Part shown: one piece after another, positions 52,967 through 62,920 of the stretch
Layout: every line of letters begins with the position of its first letter
How positions within the stretch are numbered: the stretch's first letter is position 1
Assembly (NCBI GenBank): GCA_002707495.1
Contig: PAMZ01000004.1
Location: 34,079 to 98,078, forward strand
Reading direction: 5' to 3'
Length of the DNA stretch: 64,000 nt
DNA from: Halobacteriovoraceae bacterium
GTDB lineage: Bacteria > Bdellovibrionota > Bacteriovoracia > Bacteriovoracales > Bacteriovoracaceae
The notes under the pieces: model-generated
Seen by the model: only the letters and a program-made list of their open reading frames with translations
What the model was told of the DNA's origin: nothing
Databases searched by the model: none
Program-made: the position numbers and the translations under genes

Positions 52967-54051
52967 GCTAAAACCTCATTAGTAGTGACGGGAGTAGGCT
53001 CGATATACTCGCTTATGTTTACGAGGAGTGGAGACGTTTTATGTTGTGATTTCAGTTTCCAAATGACTCCGTCGACAAAAAAATGATGAACTTGGACTCC
53101 CACGATTACAATTCCTATTGTGACCATTGGATCAGCACTTGCGGCAGGAAATATTAATGGAAGTCCTTCAAACATTCCTGCACCAACAACGCAATTGATT
53201 AAAAACCAGGGAATAGTTCTCTTAAGGACAAAAATTTTATCCGTTAGAAATCCTGATTGTTTACCTTTTTCGACTTCGTCTTTTGTTTGCATCGCCCACG
53301 CAATAAATAGATATTGAGCTGAATGGAAAAAGGGCACCAAAATGTTAAATCCATAATGATAATCACCTCCTACAAACCAAACGAGATGGGTTAAGGCCGG
53401 TAAAAAGACAATCAGAGGGATTGAACGCTTCTGAGACTTTTTTTGTTGATACAAACTATAAACAAGACAGCCACCTGCAACAACCATAACTGCTAAACTG
53501 ATCCAATAGAAAGAGACTGGTACATTTAAGGCTAGGTATTCAATATTATAATGTTGAGAAGACTTGATAAGAGCATCCACATGAAAAACAACTCCTACAA
53601 AAGATGCATAGATAAAAGTCTTTAAGGCTTGCCTTTCAAAATTCCCCATTTTGATTCTAGCTCTTCTGGCATAGACCATGGAGATTCCAAAACTCTGACC
53701 GCAAAAATGAAAAGGGGACCAAATAAAAAAGAATTTTATAAAAAAGGGCGCTATTGTTTTTGGAAAAGCAATACTCGCAAATACGAATGCGAGGACAATA
53801 AAAGGAACAATATAAGTGGTGAAGGGGAATTGGGCTCGATTTTCCTTTGATTTATAGAGCCTATAAGTTGTGGCCGCGAAGTGGGGATTATTGCAAATCC
53901 AGGTTAAATACCCTGCAATTACGACAACCTGTCCTGGAGTGTCAGCTGGTATTAAAAATGCCATGAGAAAAAAGGCAATGACAGAAATTCCGCCAATAAA
54001 ACTAAAGTCTACCCAAGGGTTTACAAAATAATGATTTGATTGTTGTTCCAT
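52963..54051 (-). CDS. Polytopic membrane protein with conserved-looking His clusters
   Basis: A 362-residue protein with about eight to nine membrane helices. Histidines sit in or near helices in patterns NNPHFAATTYRLY, WSPFHFCGQSFGI, VPFFHSAQYLF and VQVHHFFVDGVIWKLK, which resembles the metal-binding layout of membrane di-iron or heme enzymes. I recognise no named family. It is translated together with the degenerate cyclophilin (4-bp overlap), which might assist its folding. A redox or lipid-modifying role is conjecture. Confidence 0.65.
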   Translation of the reverse strand: MEQQSNHYFVNPWVDFSFIGGISVIAFFLMAFLIPADTPGQVVVIAGYLTWICNNPHFAATTYRLYKSKENRAQFPFTTYIVPFIVLAFVFASIAFPKTIAPFFIKFFFIWSPFHFCGQSFGISMVYARRARIKMGNFERQALKTFIYASFVGVVFHVDALIKSSQHYNIEYLALNVPVSFYWISLAVMVVAGGCLVYSLYQQKKSQKRSIPLIVFLPALTHLVWFVGGDYHYGFNILVPFFHSAQYLFIAWAMQTKDEVEKGKQSGFLTDKIFVLKRTIPWFLINCVVGAGMFEGLPLIFPAASADPMVTIGIVIVGVQVHHFFVDGVIWKLKSQHKTSPLLVNISEYIEPTPVTTNEVLA

Positions 54052-54176
54052 CTAAAGTCCAAAGCTAATAGTTACTTTTTTAGTTGGAGCAAAAATCGTA
54101 CCAGTTATTTTTATGTGAAAGTCATTACTTGATGTGGTGCAAGGTGCGCTTTAACAGGTGCAGGTAGCCACCGACG

Positions 54177-55919
54177 CTACCAGGAGCCACCACCGCCACC
54201 ACCTGAGCCTCCACCAGAAAAGCCACCTCCACCCGAGAAACCACTACTTCCAGAACTTCTTTGAGTAGCCGAGATTGTGCTGGCCATATTGGCGACACTC
54301 GCGTTCATGGAAGTGACAAAACTTCGGGTGTTAAAATTTCTATGTCCGCTATACCAATGAGGTTTAGCGACTTTTAGATGTTCAAATTTATCTGACCAGT
54401 CGTCTAGACATCCAAGTGCTACGGCATAGGGAAGATGATGTTCAAATAGTCTTGGATCTTGAGTCAGCATTTTTTTTAATGTCTCAACTTCAACCTTCTC
54501 CAAAAAATCTTTATAGCCGAGAATCTCAGAATAGATTCTGGCACCTTTTCTATTCTTCCTTGGCATGACTTTTAAAAAAGCACTAACAATAAAATAACTA
54601 AAGAATATGCCTATGATAAATGAGATATCAGTCTCTAAAAAATTTTTTAGAATAGGAAATAGATCATAAAAAATATAGAAACCAATGGCTATTAAAATAG
54701 TTACCATGGTTGTTACTTTGACAATTTTATGGGGAGAATATCTATAGTAAGGTTCAATACTTTTTAAAATCTCAGATTCAATCTCTGGAATGACCTTTGC
54801 AAATTTGTATTTAAGGTCTTCCATGGTGACTTCTCCAGCTTTTGCCGCTCCCTCAAAACGTTCTTTTACAGTACGTTCATATTCCATTAGCCCTTTATAG
54901 ATATTGATCTTGTCGTCATTTAAAGTGAATTTTACAATCTGGTTTTTAAACCAGAGAAGTCCTGTTTCTTCTTTTAGTTCTATTTTCCACTGTCCCTTAG
55001 CCGCCATATCCATTATGATCGAAACTATATCACTAAGATTAACTCTATCATCATATAACGCACCAACTTGAGCTGGCGACAATCCTTCCGGAGCATCATA
55101 TTTTACAACAGGAGAATAGTGGTGGACTTCACGACCGAATTTGAAAAATAGAACAAGCATGACAAAAAACACTATGAGGGGAAGGATAATTAAGCCTTTA
55201 AGCCATGGATTGCCTGACAGAAAAAATCCTAGCTTCTCCAGCGAAGTTGGCTCTTTAAAAAAACCTTTTTTGAAACCTGCGATGATAGAAATACCTTGAT
55301 TTGGTCTGAGTAGGGTATCTGTTTGCGATTCAATTAGTCCAAATGAAGTATGGGTAGGTAGTGTTTTTTTCTGCCCATAATAACCAGTGTAAGTAACATA
55401 TTTGTCAGCTAAAAGTTCTAGATTCGAGGGGAGCTTTATACGTACTCTTGCTTTTTCGATACGCACAGACCAATAATGTCCCGTGGCATTCCAGTATATT
55501 TCATCATGCGATTCAAAGAACCTGATAGCTCCAAAAACTTTATATTTAATTATATAAGTCTTTATTCCTTTAACATATTTATTTGATCTTCCAATTTTAA
55601 TCCGCAAGCCATCACTGAGTTTATTTTTTAGATAGTGATAGGGATTTCCTCGCTCGTTGGTGACCTCTAGAATTTCAAGGCCAATACCGTAGTTAAGACT
55701 ATTATCAAATATATCTCTTGATTCTTGAGTGATAATATCTCGGTATATTCCTCTTTTAATCGCCTGTTCGGGGAATTTATAGGTGATTTTTTCGGTGACA
55801 ATAATGCCATCTCTTTGAGGCTCTAGAAGTACATCAAAAGAGACAATCTTTTCTGTGCTGAACGCAAGAGGAGAAAAAATGATAAAAAAGAGAGAAAAGA
55901 ATATTATTTTAGGATTCAC
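54177..55919 (-). CDS. DUF2207-family membrane protein
   Basis: A 580-residue protein. A signal peptide is followed by an exported beta-rich domain (SFDVLLEPQRDGIIVTEKITY, RGIYRDI, YWNATGHYW). After a first membrane helix come a cytoplasmic part (VKYDAPEGLSPAQVGALYDD, a family signature), further helices around residues 395-450, and a Gly/Ser-rich tail ending GGSGGGGGGSW. This is the DUF2207 architecture, commonly next to LemA genes, as here (11-bp overlap with the LemA gene). The function is unknown; a membrane or envelope role is implied. Confidence 0.82.
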   Translation of the reverse strand: MNPKIIFFSLFFIIFSPLAFSTEKIVSFDVLLEPQRDGIIVTEKITYKFPEQAIKRGIYRDIITQESRDIFDNSLNYGIGLEILEVTNERGNPYHYLKNKLSDGLRIKIGRSNKYVKGIKTYIIKYKVFGAIRFFESHDEIYWNATGHYWSVRIEKARVRIKLPSNLELLADKYVTYTGYYGQKKTLPTHTSFGLIESQTDTLLRPNQGISIIAGFKKGFFKEPTSLEKLGFFLSGNPWLKGLIILPLIVFFVMLVLFFKFGREVHHYSPVVKYDAPEGLSPAQVGALYDDRVNLSDIVSIIMDMAAKGQWKIELKEETGLLWFKNQIVKFTLNDDKINIYKGLMEYERTVKERFEGAAKAGEVTMEDLKYKFAKVIPEIESEILKSIEPYYRYSPHKIVKVTTMVTILIAIGFYIFYDLFPILKNFLETDISFIIGIFFSYFIVSAFLKVMPRKNRKGARIYSEILGYKDFLEKVEVETLKKMLTQDPRLFEHHLPYAVALGCLDDWSDKFEHLKVAKPHWYSGHRNFNTRSFVTSMNASVANMASTISATQRSSGSSGFSGGGGFSGGGSGGGGGGSW

Positions 55920-56433
55920 TTAAGTTGACCTCAATTGGTTTAGAGTGTTGAGTTTCTAAATACTCAATAGTTTCAAATCCAAAAATTTTTCCTATTAAAT
56001 TAGTTGGGAAGCTTTCAACAAGATTATTATAATCTCTGACAACGGCATTGAAGTATCGCCGCGCGTCCGTCACATCGTCTTCGATATCAATTAAAGAAAG
56101 ATGTAATTGATAAAATGAATCATTGGCTTTCAAGTCGGGATAGTTCTCTGCTAAAAGAAATATTTTTTTTATCGAATGAGTGAGCTTATTTTGCAACTGG
56201 ACATCATGAGCTATACTACCGGCTCTTTTTTCAACAATAGATTCGAGAGTTTTTTTCTCATGATCCATATACCCTTTAACCGTTTCTACTAAGTTTGGTA
56301 TGAGTTCATGTCGTTTGGTAATATAGACTCCAATATCAGACCAAGCTGTTTTAACTTTTTGATGAAGTTTAATAAATTTATTGTAAATTATCGCTATTGT
56401 TAGGAACGTTATTAGAATTAAGCCATAAATCAT
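55909..56433 (-). CDS. LemA family protein
   Basis: A 174-residue protein with one N-terminal membrane helix, then the LemA signatures KVKTAWSDIGVYITKRHELIPNLVETVKGYM (read in part), ENYPDLKAN and RRYFNAVVRDYNNLVESFP. The C-terminal helical bundle faces outside the cytoplasm in known models. It overlaps the DUF2207 gene by 11 bp and ends the cluster 1 bp from the KefB-type gene, so all may share a transcript. The molecular role is unknown. Confidence 0.9.
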   Translation of the reverse strand: MIYGLILITFLTIAIIYNKFIKLHQKVKTAWSDIGVYITKRHELIPNLVETVKGYMDHEKKTLESIVEKRAGSIAHDVQLQNKLTHSIKKIFLLAENYPDLKANDSFYQLHLSLIDIEDDVTDARRYFNAVVRDYNNLVESFPTNLIGKIFGFETIEYLETQHSKPIEVNLSES

Positions 56434-56434
56434 T

Positions 56435-58369
56435 TTATGCTTCTCCAGTGGTGTTTGAAGCCAGAGTTCCTTCTTTTATAGCCGTTTCAACATCTTTTTT
56501 CGTCGGTGGTACCCAACCCCTATCCGATCGATTTCCAAATATACGGTGACTTCCTTGTAAAATAGATTCGGTGGCTTTTCTCACCTTGTTCATAGTTGCT
56601 ATATATTCTTTATTTTCACTGACAGGAATATTTGGGTCATAGACCGTGGCCAAGGCTCGAATCATTTCTTGATCTGTTTCTACAAAGCTTCGGGTCTTTC
56701 TTTCCGCTTCAAATGGATGCATGCCCATAGCCTCCAAGGTTGACCTTCCCATTCTTACACTTGAGTCAAAGCACTCTCTTATAATATCCCGACATCCAGC
56801 TGCATACAGATCATAAACATGATGTCGGTCAAAGGCTCTCGCAATAACATGCAGATTAGGAAAATTCTTGGTGCAGTACTTCACTAATTCTGTGGTTTGC
56901 TTTCTATTGTCAATTGCAATGACAAAAATTTTTGCTTGATCAATTCCAGCTGATAGCAAAAGATCATGTCTTGTGACATCGCCATAATAGACTTCTATAT
57001 CGAATTTTCTTAGGACTTCCAATTGATTATAACTATAATCAAGGACAGTTGTTTTATATCCAAGTCCTCTCAATAATCTATTGACCACGCCTCCAAATCT
57101 TCCGTGTCCAGCTATAATGATTGGATGCTCTTCATCTATTTTGTCATCATCTCTCTTGGGGGAGGTAGGTTTTTTGGACAAGTAGCGCTCATGAAATATA
57201 AATAATCCAGGGGTAAGTAGCATAGACAAAGCCACAACCAACATTAATAGATCCGCCAGCTCCTTTGATATAGCATATGAGCTGACTGAAAAGCTAAGCA
57301 AAACAAAGGCAAATTCTCCCGCTTGAGCAAGTCCTAACGTGAACAACCAGCGATTCGATCCTTGCATTTTAAAAATACGAGATAAAATATAGAGAACAAA
57401 TCCTTTGACGAACATGACACCAGAGGTGAGAAAAATCACCATGAAAATTTCATCAAAGAATAATTTGAAATCAATACTTGCGCCTACAGTAATAAAGAAA
57501 AGACCTAAAAGAAGTCCTTTGAAAGGCTCGATATCTGTTTCAAGTTGATGTTTATATTCACTGTTAGCTAAGACCACTCCCGCTATAAAAGTTCCCAAAG
57601 CAGGAGAGAGTTCCACGAGACTCATAATAGAGGAAATACCCACGACCCATAAAAGCGCAGTTGCGACAAGGACTTCTCTTAGCTTCGCGCTGGCAACAAA
57701 GCGAAAAAAAGGTCTTGAAAGCAATACACCTCCCAAAATAACTGAAGCTATGGCAAACAAAGTAATGCCGCCTCTTTGCCACGCTTCGAGTCCGTGTACC
57801 AGACTAAACGAGGAATGAGGCGGTTCTAAAGTGCCCACCGCATGATCTGCTAGTTCCGGTATGGCCAGAAGAGGTATAATGGCAAGCATGGGTATGACAG
57901 CAATGTCTTGAACTAATAAAACTGAAAAACTATCTTTTCCGCCATCACTTGAAAGAAGACCTTTTTCATTTAGAGTTTGTAAAACAATAGCCGTTGATGA
58001 AAGACAAAAAATAAAGGACACAGTTAAAGCTGTTTTAAAGGGAAGGCCAAAGGCTGTAGATATAGCCCCCAATAAAACAATTGTTAATAAGATTTGAAGT
58101 CCCCCTAGCCCCAGGAGTTTTGATTTCATTTTCCATAAAGTTTTAGGCTGAAGCTCTAGTCCAACTAAAAAAAGCATCATGACAACGCCAAACTCGGCGA
58201 AATGCTGGAGCGTTTTTACATTGACCTTAAAAATGCTAAGCAGAGGGCTAATTAATATACCTGCAAAGATATAGCCCAGAACTGAACCTAGCTTAAACCT
58301 GGTGGCTAAAGGAACAACAATTGTTCCAGCGAGAAGAAATAGGCCCGCAATAAGGAAGACTTGGGTCAT
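56435..58369 (-). CDS. Glutathione-regulated K+/H+ antiporter, KefB/KefC-type
   Basis: A 644-residue CPA2 exchanger. About twelve membrane helices in residues 1-385 include VMMLFLVGLELQPKTLW, SSTAIVLQTL and LGTFIAGVVLANSEYKHQLE. A cytoplasmic TrkA-N/KTN Rossmann domain follows (PIIIAGHGRFGGVVNRLLRGLG; VIAIDNRKQTTELV). Kef systems export K+ to acidify the cell on electrophile stress and are held shut by glutathione. The partner KefF-like gene lies just upstream with a 4-bp overlap, supporting the assignment. Confidence 0.9.
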   Translation of the reverse strand: MTQVFLIAGLFLLAGTIVVPLATRFKLGSVLGYIFAGILISPLLSIFKVNVKTLQHFAEFGVVMMLFLVGLELQPKTLWKMKSKLLGLGGLQILLTIVLLGAISTAFGLPFKTALTVSFIFCLSSTAIVLQTLNEKGLLSSDGGKDSFSVLLVQDIAVIPMLAIIPLLAIPELADHAVGTLEPPHSSFSLVHGLEAWQRGGITLFAIASVILGGVLLSRPFFRFVASAKLREVLVATALLWVVGISSIMSLVELSPALGTFIAGVVLANSEYKHQLETDIEPFKGLLLGLFFITVGASIDFKLFFDEIFMVIFLTSGVMFVKGFVLYILSRIFKMQGSNRWLFTLGLAQAGEFAFVLLSFSVSSYAISKELADLLMLVVALSMLLTPGLFIFHERYLSKKPTSPKRDDDKIDEEHPIIIAGHGRFGGVVNRLLRGLGYKTTVLDYSYNQLEVLRKFDIEVYYGDVTRHDLLLSAGIDQAKIFVIAIDNRKQTTELVKYCTKNFPNLHVIARAFDRHHVYDLYAAGCRDIIRECFDSSVRMGRSTLEAMGMHPFEAERKTRSFVETDQEMIRALATVYDPNIPVSENKEYIATMNKVRKATESILQGSHRIFGNRSDRGWVPPTKKDVETAIKEGTLASNTTGEA

Positions 58370-58980
58370 GGTTTCGCCCCAATAAAATCTTCAATATTTT
58401 TAAATGTTATAATATCGGCTTTAAGAGACCTCTCATAATTAAAACGATCATCTCGAATGGCTTCTAAAATTTTCTTGTAGCCAATTGCATGTTGAGCAAT
58501 TTCGTTGTCCTCAGTGGCTTTGATTGCGGAGTGAAGGACATAAGGTGCAGCGTATTGCATATGACATAAACGAGCAGTTTGTTCTAGAGGCGTAAGAAAA
58601 GTTCTTAAGGGATATTGTTGATACCCATCAAGGGAGTATGCTGATGAAGGCGCTGATGCAGTTAATGCATTCATAAATATTTTTCCTTCAAGTTTTTTAC
58701 CGCCGTCACCAAATGCGAATCCATGTTCAAGCACCAAATCAATCCACTCTTTGACTAAAGAAGGAGTCGAGTACCAAAATAGCGGATGTTGAAACAAAAT
58801 GACATCATGATTAAGAAGCCTTTCTTGCTCTTGGTTGATGTTGATATCGAACCTTGGGTACAGCTCATATAGGTCACAAAAACTAACACCTTCTAGTTGC
58901 CTTGCGATACTTGCCAGTTGAACATTAACTCTTGAATATTTGTGCCCAGGGTGAGCGTAATACACTAGCAGACGTGCCAT
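58366..58980 (-). CDS. KefF-like NAD(P)H:quinone oxidoreductase, ancillary subunit
   Basis: A 204-residue flavodoxin-fold protein (LLVYYAHPGHKYSRVN at the FMN loop, VILFQHPLFWYSTPSLVKEWIDLVLEHGFAFG), matching KefF/KefG-type oxidoreductases. In E. coli these activate the Kef channel and reduce quinones. It is the first gene of the KefF-KefB pair. The 187-bp region upstream separates it from the divergent DUF885 gene. Confidence 0.88.
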   Translation of the reverse strand: MARLLVYYAHPGHKYSRVNVQLASIARQLEGVSFCDLYELYPRFDININQEQERLLNHDVILFQHPLFWYSTPSLVKEWIDLVLEHGFAFGDGGKKLEGKIFMNALTASAPSSAYSLDGYQQYPLRTFLTPLEQTARLCHMQYAAPYVLHSAIKATEDNEIAQHAIGYKKILEAIRDDRFNYERSLKADIITFKNIEDFIGAKP

Positions 58981-59167
58981 AAATACCTTGAATGGAGTTT
59001 TAGAAATTTTACGGAAATAAAATAAGGATTACAAGTGACTTTGAAGCGTAGCGCTAGGTATCATTTAAATTTTATTAATCCAAAACCGACTGTTAAAGTC
59101 GAGATATAAAAAGGTGAATAATCCTTTTTTTTAGGTTACCGTTATAGTCTTAACAGAGGAGTCATTT

Positions 59168-60976
59168 TTGAAAGTCATTAATTTTTCTATATTTTTGTTT
59201 ATTTTAAGCTCATGTTCGCTTTTTAAGACCGCAACACCAGAGGAAATTGCTGCTAATTCGAAATTAGTTAATGAGTTTTTTGAGAAGAAATTTAACGAAA
59301 ATATTATGAAGTATCCAACCTGGCAAACTTATCTTGGGATGAAAACGGATTATGGAAAATTAAATGACAACTCGGAAGAATTTTCTAAAAGAGAACACGA
59401 ATATGATAAAAAAGTTCTAAAAGAAGTCCGCGAACTTAAATCTCTTGAGGTGGATAGACAGACAGAGCTAAGTCTAAAATTGTTTGAGCAGAGTTTAGAG
59501 AATAGTATTGAAGACTATCAATGGCGCTATCATGGATTTCCAGTTAACCAAATGTTTGGCTTTCAATCTCAGACTCCTGCTTTTATGATCAATATGCACA
59601 CTGTTGAAAACAAAGAGCATGCTGAAGCCTATATCTCAAGACTAAAAGAAATTAAGCGAGTTTTTGGTGAAAATATTGAATTCATGAAAAAACAAGAATC
59701 CAAAGGGATCATTCCTCCAAAATTTGTTTTCGAAAAGGTGATCGATGATTCTGAAAAGCTAATCAAAGGAAGACCATTTGATGGGTCTAGAAAAGATAGC
59801 GCTCTTTTGGAGGACTTCAAGAAAAAAGTAAATGCTCTTAAAATCTCCAGTAAAGAGAAGAGAAAATTAAAGTCTCAAGCCATTCGTGCTTTAATGGATT
59901 ATGTTAAACCTTCCTACGATGAGCTGATAGCTTACGTTAAAGAACTAGAGAAGAAAGCAAACAAAAATGAAGGAGCTTGGAGTCTTCCTAATGGAGAGGA
60001 GTATTATAAAGTTAGACTGGCGAGAATAACGACGACTGAAATGAGCGCTGAAGAGATTCATGCAGTTGGACTAAAAGAGGTAGAGCGAATTCATGGTGAA
60101 ATGAAAATGATCATGAAGAAAACGGGCTTTAAAGGAAACTTACAAGCCTTCTTTGAATTTATGAAGACCTCTCCAAAGTTTACTTACCCTAATAATCAAA
60201 AAGGAAGAAAAACGTATCTAAGAGAGACGAAAAAGATTATTGCAAACATGAAGAAATCTCTTCCAAAGATGTTCAATACGCTTCCTAAAGCTGACTTAGA
60301 AGTCAAAGCCGTTGAAGCCTTCAGAGAGAAGAGTGCAGGAATTGCTTTCTATCAAAGACCTTCTTTAGTGGGAAATAGACCAGGAAAATACTATGTGAAT
60401 TTATATAAGATGGAAGATGTTTCGAAATATGAAATGGAGGCACTTGCTTACCATGAAGCTCTTCCTGGTCATCATATGCAGCTTGCTATTGCGATTGAGC
60501 TTGAAGGACTTCCGAAATTCAGAAGGACGGGAGGCTATACAGCGTACACTGAAGGGTGGGGGCTATACTCTGAATTACTTCCAAAACAATTTGGCTTCTA
60601 TGAAGATCCTTATTCAGACTTTGGAAGGCTCTCTATGGAACTTTGGAGAGCGTGTCGATTAGTTGTTGATACAGGTATTCACCATTATAAATGGACTAGA
60701 GAGAAATCAATCGATTACTTAAAAAACAATACTCCCAATGGAGAGCTTGAAATTGTAAAGGGAGTCGAAAGATATTTTGTAATGCCTGCTCAGGCTACAG
60801 CTTATAAAATTGGGATGATGAAATTTTTAGAGTTAAGAGAAAAGGCTAAAGCTGAGCTTGGTGAGAAGTTTGATCTTAAGGTCTTTCATGATGTTGTCCT
60901 TCGAGACGGTGCTCTTCCTTTAAATATTGTTGAGGAAAACGTGATGAACTGGGTTGAAAAGGCTAAAAAGATTTAA
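59168..60976 (+). CDS. DUF885-family putative metallopeptidase, lipoprotein
   Basis: A 602-residue protein starting at TTG 59168, with GAGGAG 5-8 bases upstream. The lipobox is ILSSCSLF. The zinc motif is YHEALPGHHMQLA (His429, Glu430), with the usual third ligand Glu in YTEGWGLYSE and the closing AQATAYKIGMMKFLELRE. DUF885 proteins resemble gluzincin carboxypeptidases and are widespread exported peptidases. With oligopeptidase B it adds to the set of exported peptidases in this window. Confidence 0.85.
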   Translation: MKVINFSIFLFILSSCSLFKTATPEEIAANSKLVNEFFEKKFNENIMKYPTWQTYLGMKTDYGKLNDNSEEFSKREHEYDKKVLKEVRELKSLEVDRQTELSLKLFEQSLENSIEDYQWRYHGFPVNQMFGFQSQTPAFMINMHTVENKEHAEAYISRLKEIKRVFGENIEFMKKQESKGIIPPKFVFEKVIDDSEKLIKGRPFDGSRKDSALLEDFKKKVNALKISSKEKRKLKSQAIRALMDYVKPSYDELIAYVKELEKKANKNEGAWSLPNGEEYYKVRLARITTTEMSAEEIHAVGLKEVERIHGEMKMIMKKTGFKGNLQAFFEFMKTSPKFTYPNNQKGRKTYLRETKKIIANMKKSLPKMFNTLPKADLEVKAVEAFREKSAGIAFYQRPSLVGNRPGKYYVNLYKMEDVSKYEMEALAYHEALPGHHMQLAIAIELEGLPKFRRTGGYTAYTEGWGLYSELLPKQFGFYEDPYSDFGRLSMELWRACRLVVDTGIHHYKWTREKSIDYLKNNTPNGELEIVKGVERYFVMPAQATAYKIGMMKFLELREKAKAELGEKFDLKVFHDVVLRDGALPLNIVEENVMNWVEKAKKI

Positions 60977-61017
60977 ACTTTTGAGTCTTTCAGAAAAATA
61001 CTCTTTCAACGAGCTTA

Positions 61018-61044
61018 AGGCTGACTTAATTTAAAAGTCAGCCT
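61018..61044 (+). terminator. Stem-loop after DUF885 gene
   Basis: AGGCTGACTT (61018-61027) and AAGTCAGCCT (61035-61044) form a perfect 10-bp stem with a 7-base loop. It is 42 bp after the stop. An A-run rather than a T-run follows, so on the plus strand it is not a classical terminator. Confidence 0.5.
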
Positions 61045-61217
61045 GAAAAAAATTCATTCACCTTCTAAAGATGTCTAAGAAATTGACGAAAAAACTTCGA
61101 GAACACCTTGAATAGGTGGTTTTGGCTAAATGTTACTATGTGTTACTGCATTTTTATTAGTGAATCTGTTATTTTTACAAAGGAATATCACGCTAAAAAA
61201 AGTTGTACGGAGAAAAG

Positions 61218-61529
61218 ATGAAAACAACAATTTTACTAGGACTGGCCACAACACTCTTAAGTTTTTCTGCACTTGCAGATAAGTGTAGTGAAGCAGAACT
61301 TTTAGATGCTGTTGATCATTATGAAAGCGAGATTTCACCTTATGAAGGTGGAAAATATAATCATGTTGTCAAAGAAGTCAAAGAGCCTCGTGAAGAGGGC
61401 AATGATAAGGTCTATGAAGTTCATATTGGTTATGAAGGATATCTAGATGGATACCGAAATCTAGAATTTAGGGCCAAAAAATCCGATACACAGTGTATTT
61501 TCCAAGTCTATTTACTAGATGAAGTATAA
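61218..61529 (+). CDS. Small secreted protein, 103 residues
   Basis: ATG 61218 follows CGGAGAAAAG; an in-frame TTG at 61203 is less likely. A signal peptide (TTILLGLATTLLSFSALAD) is followed by a compact acidic domain with two Cys (KCSEAE, TQCIFQ) that could form one disulfide, and a beta pattern (KVYEVHIGYEGY, NLEFRAKKS). No family is recognised. It stands alone. Confidence 0.65.
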   Translation: MKTTILLGLATTLLSFSALADKCSEAELLDAVDHYESEISPYEGGKYNHVVKEVKEPREEGNDKVYEVHIGYEGYLDGYRNLEFRAKKSDTQCIFQVYLLDEV

Positions 61530-61663
61530 GAGTTCTTCTTATCTTCTCATTATTCGGGAAACTGTTAGGTTTTTCGACAGTCAGAAAATTTGACAGGGTT
61601 GTTGTCTCTAAGTGTTTGAATGAGCGGCATTTAAGTTGGCATGAGCTTTGTATACTAATCAGT

Positions 61664-62788
61664 ATGGAAAAGTTAACATGGAAAGACCTTATTCAACTTA
61701 GTATGTCTGAGCTTCGCCAGGCAAGTATGTTAGATCAATTTGAAACTGATAGTGAAAATCAATACTCTAAAGCGATTGTTTACTATTTAGAGGAAAATCT
61801 TCTAGAGCTTAAGGAGCTTTCACCTTCAGATCAAGAAATAAAATTTCTTATCGATTTCAGAATCATGATGTTGGAGAGAGATTATTCTGATGATGATATA
61901 AAGGATTGGCTTGAAGAGGGTGAGACAATTTCCGAGGAAAAACAAGCAGAGTTGTACTTCCTGGCCGCTTACGCCGCAGCTGAGATACAGTCTTATGTTT
62001 ATAGTAAAGAGCTCTATCAAAAGGCTTACCCTAGGCTTAAAAAAATTGGAGCAGATAAAAAAGCTATCAAAAGTTTATTGAATTTAGTTGTTTCAGAGCA
62101 ATGTAATATAGATAGTAAGAAACTTATATTGGATTATAATTTCGTTGCAACTGAGGCAAGAAAAGCTGGTGATCCTATTGTAGAGGGCTTATGTTTTTTA
62201 AATATGAGTTACGAACACCAAAAACTTGGTGGGTTAGAATTGGCGCTAAACTTTGTTAATCAAGCACTAGACCTTCTTCAAAACGATTTTGGTGCTAATC
62301 ACTACTATTCTGCTTTGGCTCATAGATGCCATGTTTTGATAGAGCTTGGAAGGTATAATGAAGCCTTATTTGACTTCCAAAAGATTAAAGTTTCAAGAGC
62401 TTCAGAGTCATTAGAGGCACTAAAAGTTATTCAAGTCCTTCTAGGTGAAAAGCAAATGGAAGTTAAGATGGAGCACTTAGAGCATACCTGGAGAGAGCGA
62501 TTATTTCTTTCCAAAAAAGGTAAGAAAGCTAAGAAACTGACTAAAACAGAGAATGATCTCTTGCAAATTTTGTCCACAGGGCCTAAGTCCAAAGCAGAGT
62601 TAATCGAATCACTTTATGGTGAAAAGATTGATTTTTTTGCAGCTGAAAGCCGTCTTAAAATGCTTTTATCTAGATTTCGAAAAAAATGTCCAGGAGTGGT
62701 TTCAATTGAAAATAGCCTGTATCAAATAGTAGACGATAATTTTTTGATTCAGTCGCATGAGATCTTGGATCAGCTTCAACAAGCCTAG
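61664..62788 (+). CDS. TPR-like protein with C-terminal winged helix, putative regulator
   Basis: A protein of about 374 residues. Helical hairpins across residues 85-270 resemble tetratricopeptide repeats (AELYFLAAYAAAEIQSYVYSK, EGLCFLNMSYEHQKLGGLEL, YSALAHRCHVLIELGRYNEA). The end (about 295-374) has a winged-helix look: LTKTENDLLQILSTGPKSKA, ESRLKMLLSRFRKK and a final strand pair. This suggests a DNA-binding regulator sensing through TPRs. ATG 61664 is preferred; the frame opens at TTG 61616. A strong terminator follows. Targets are unknown. Confidence 0.6.
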   Translation: MEKLTWKDLIQLSMSELRQASMLDQFETDSENQYSKAIVYYLEENLLELKELSPSDQEIKFLIDFRIMMLERDYSDDDIKDWLEEGETISEEKQAELYFLAAYAAAEIQSYVYSKELYQKAYPRLKKIGADKKAIKSLLNLVVSEQCNIDSKKLILDYNFVATEARKAGDPIVEGLCFLNMSYEHQKLGGLELALNFVNQALDLLQNDFGANHYYSALAHRCHVLIELGRYNEALFDFQKIKVSRASESLEALKVIQVLLGEKQMEVKMEHLEHTWRERLFLSKKGKKAKKLTKTENDLLQILSTGPKSKAELIESLYGEKIDFFAAESRLKMLLSRFRKKCPGVVSIENSLYQIVDDNFLIQSHEILDQLQQA

Positions 62789-62848
62789 CACAACGAACTG
62801 TATAAAGTTTTGACATGATATAAATATTACACTTTACCCATTTGTAAG

Positions 62849-62884
62849 TGCCAGAAATTAAGAACAATTTCTGGCATTTTTTTT
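62849..62884 (+). terminator. Intrinsic terminator
   Basis: TGCCAGAAATT / AATTTCTGGCA form a perfect 11-bp stem with a 6-base loop, followed by eight T residues (62877-62884). It ends the transcript of the TPR-winged-helix gene and insulates the serine protease gene that starts at 62921. Confidence 0.9.
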
Positions 62885-62920
62885 GCAGATTATTAGGCAA
62901 AGATTATATGGGAGAAAGTT

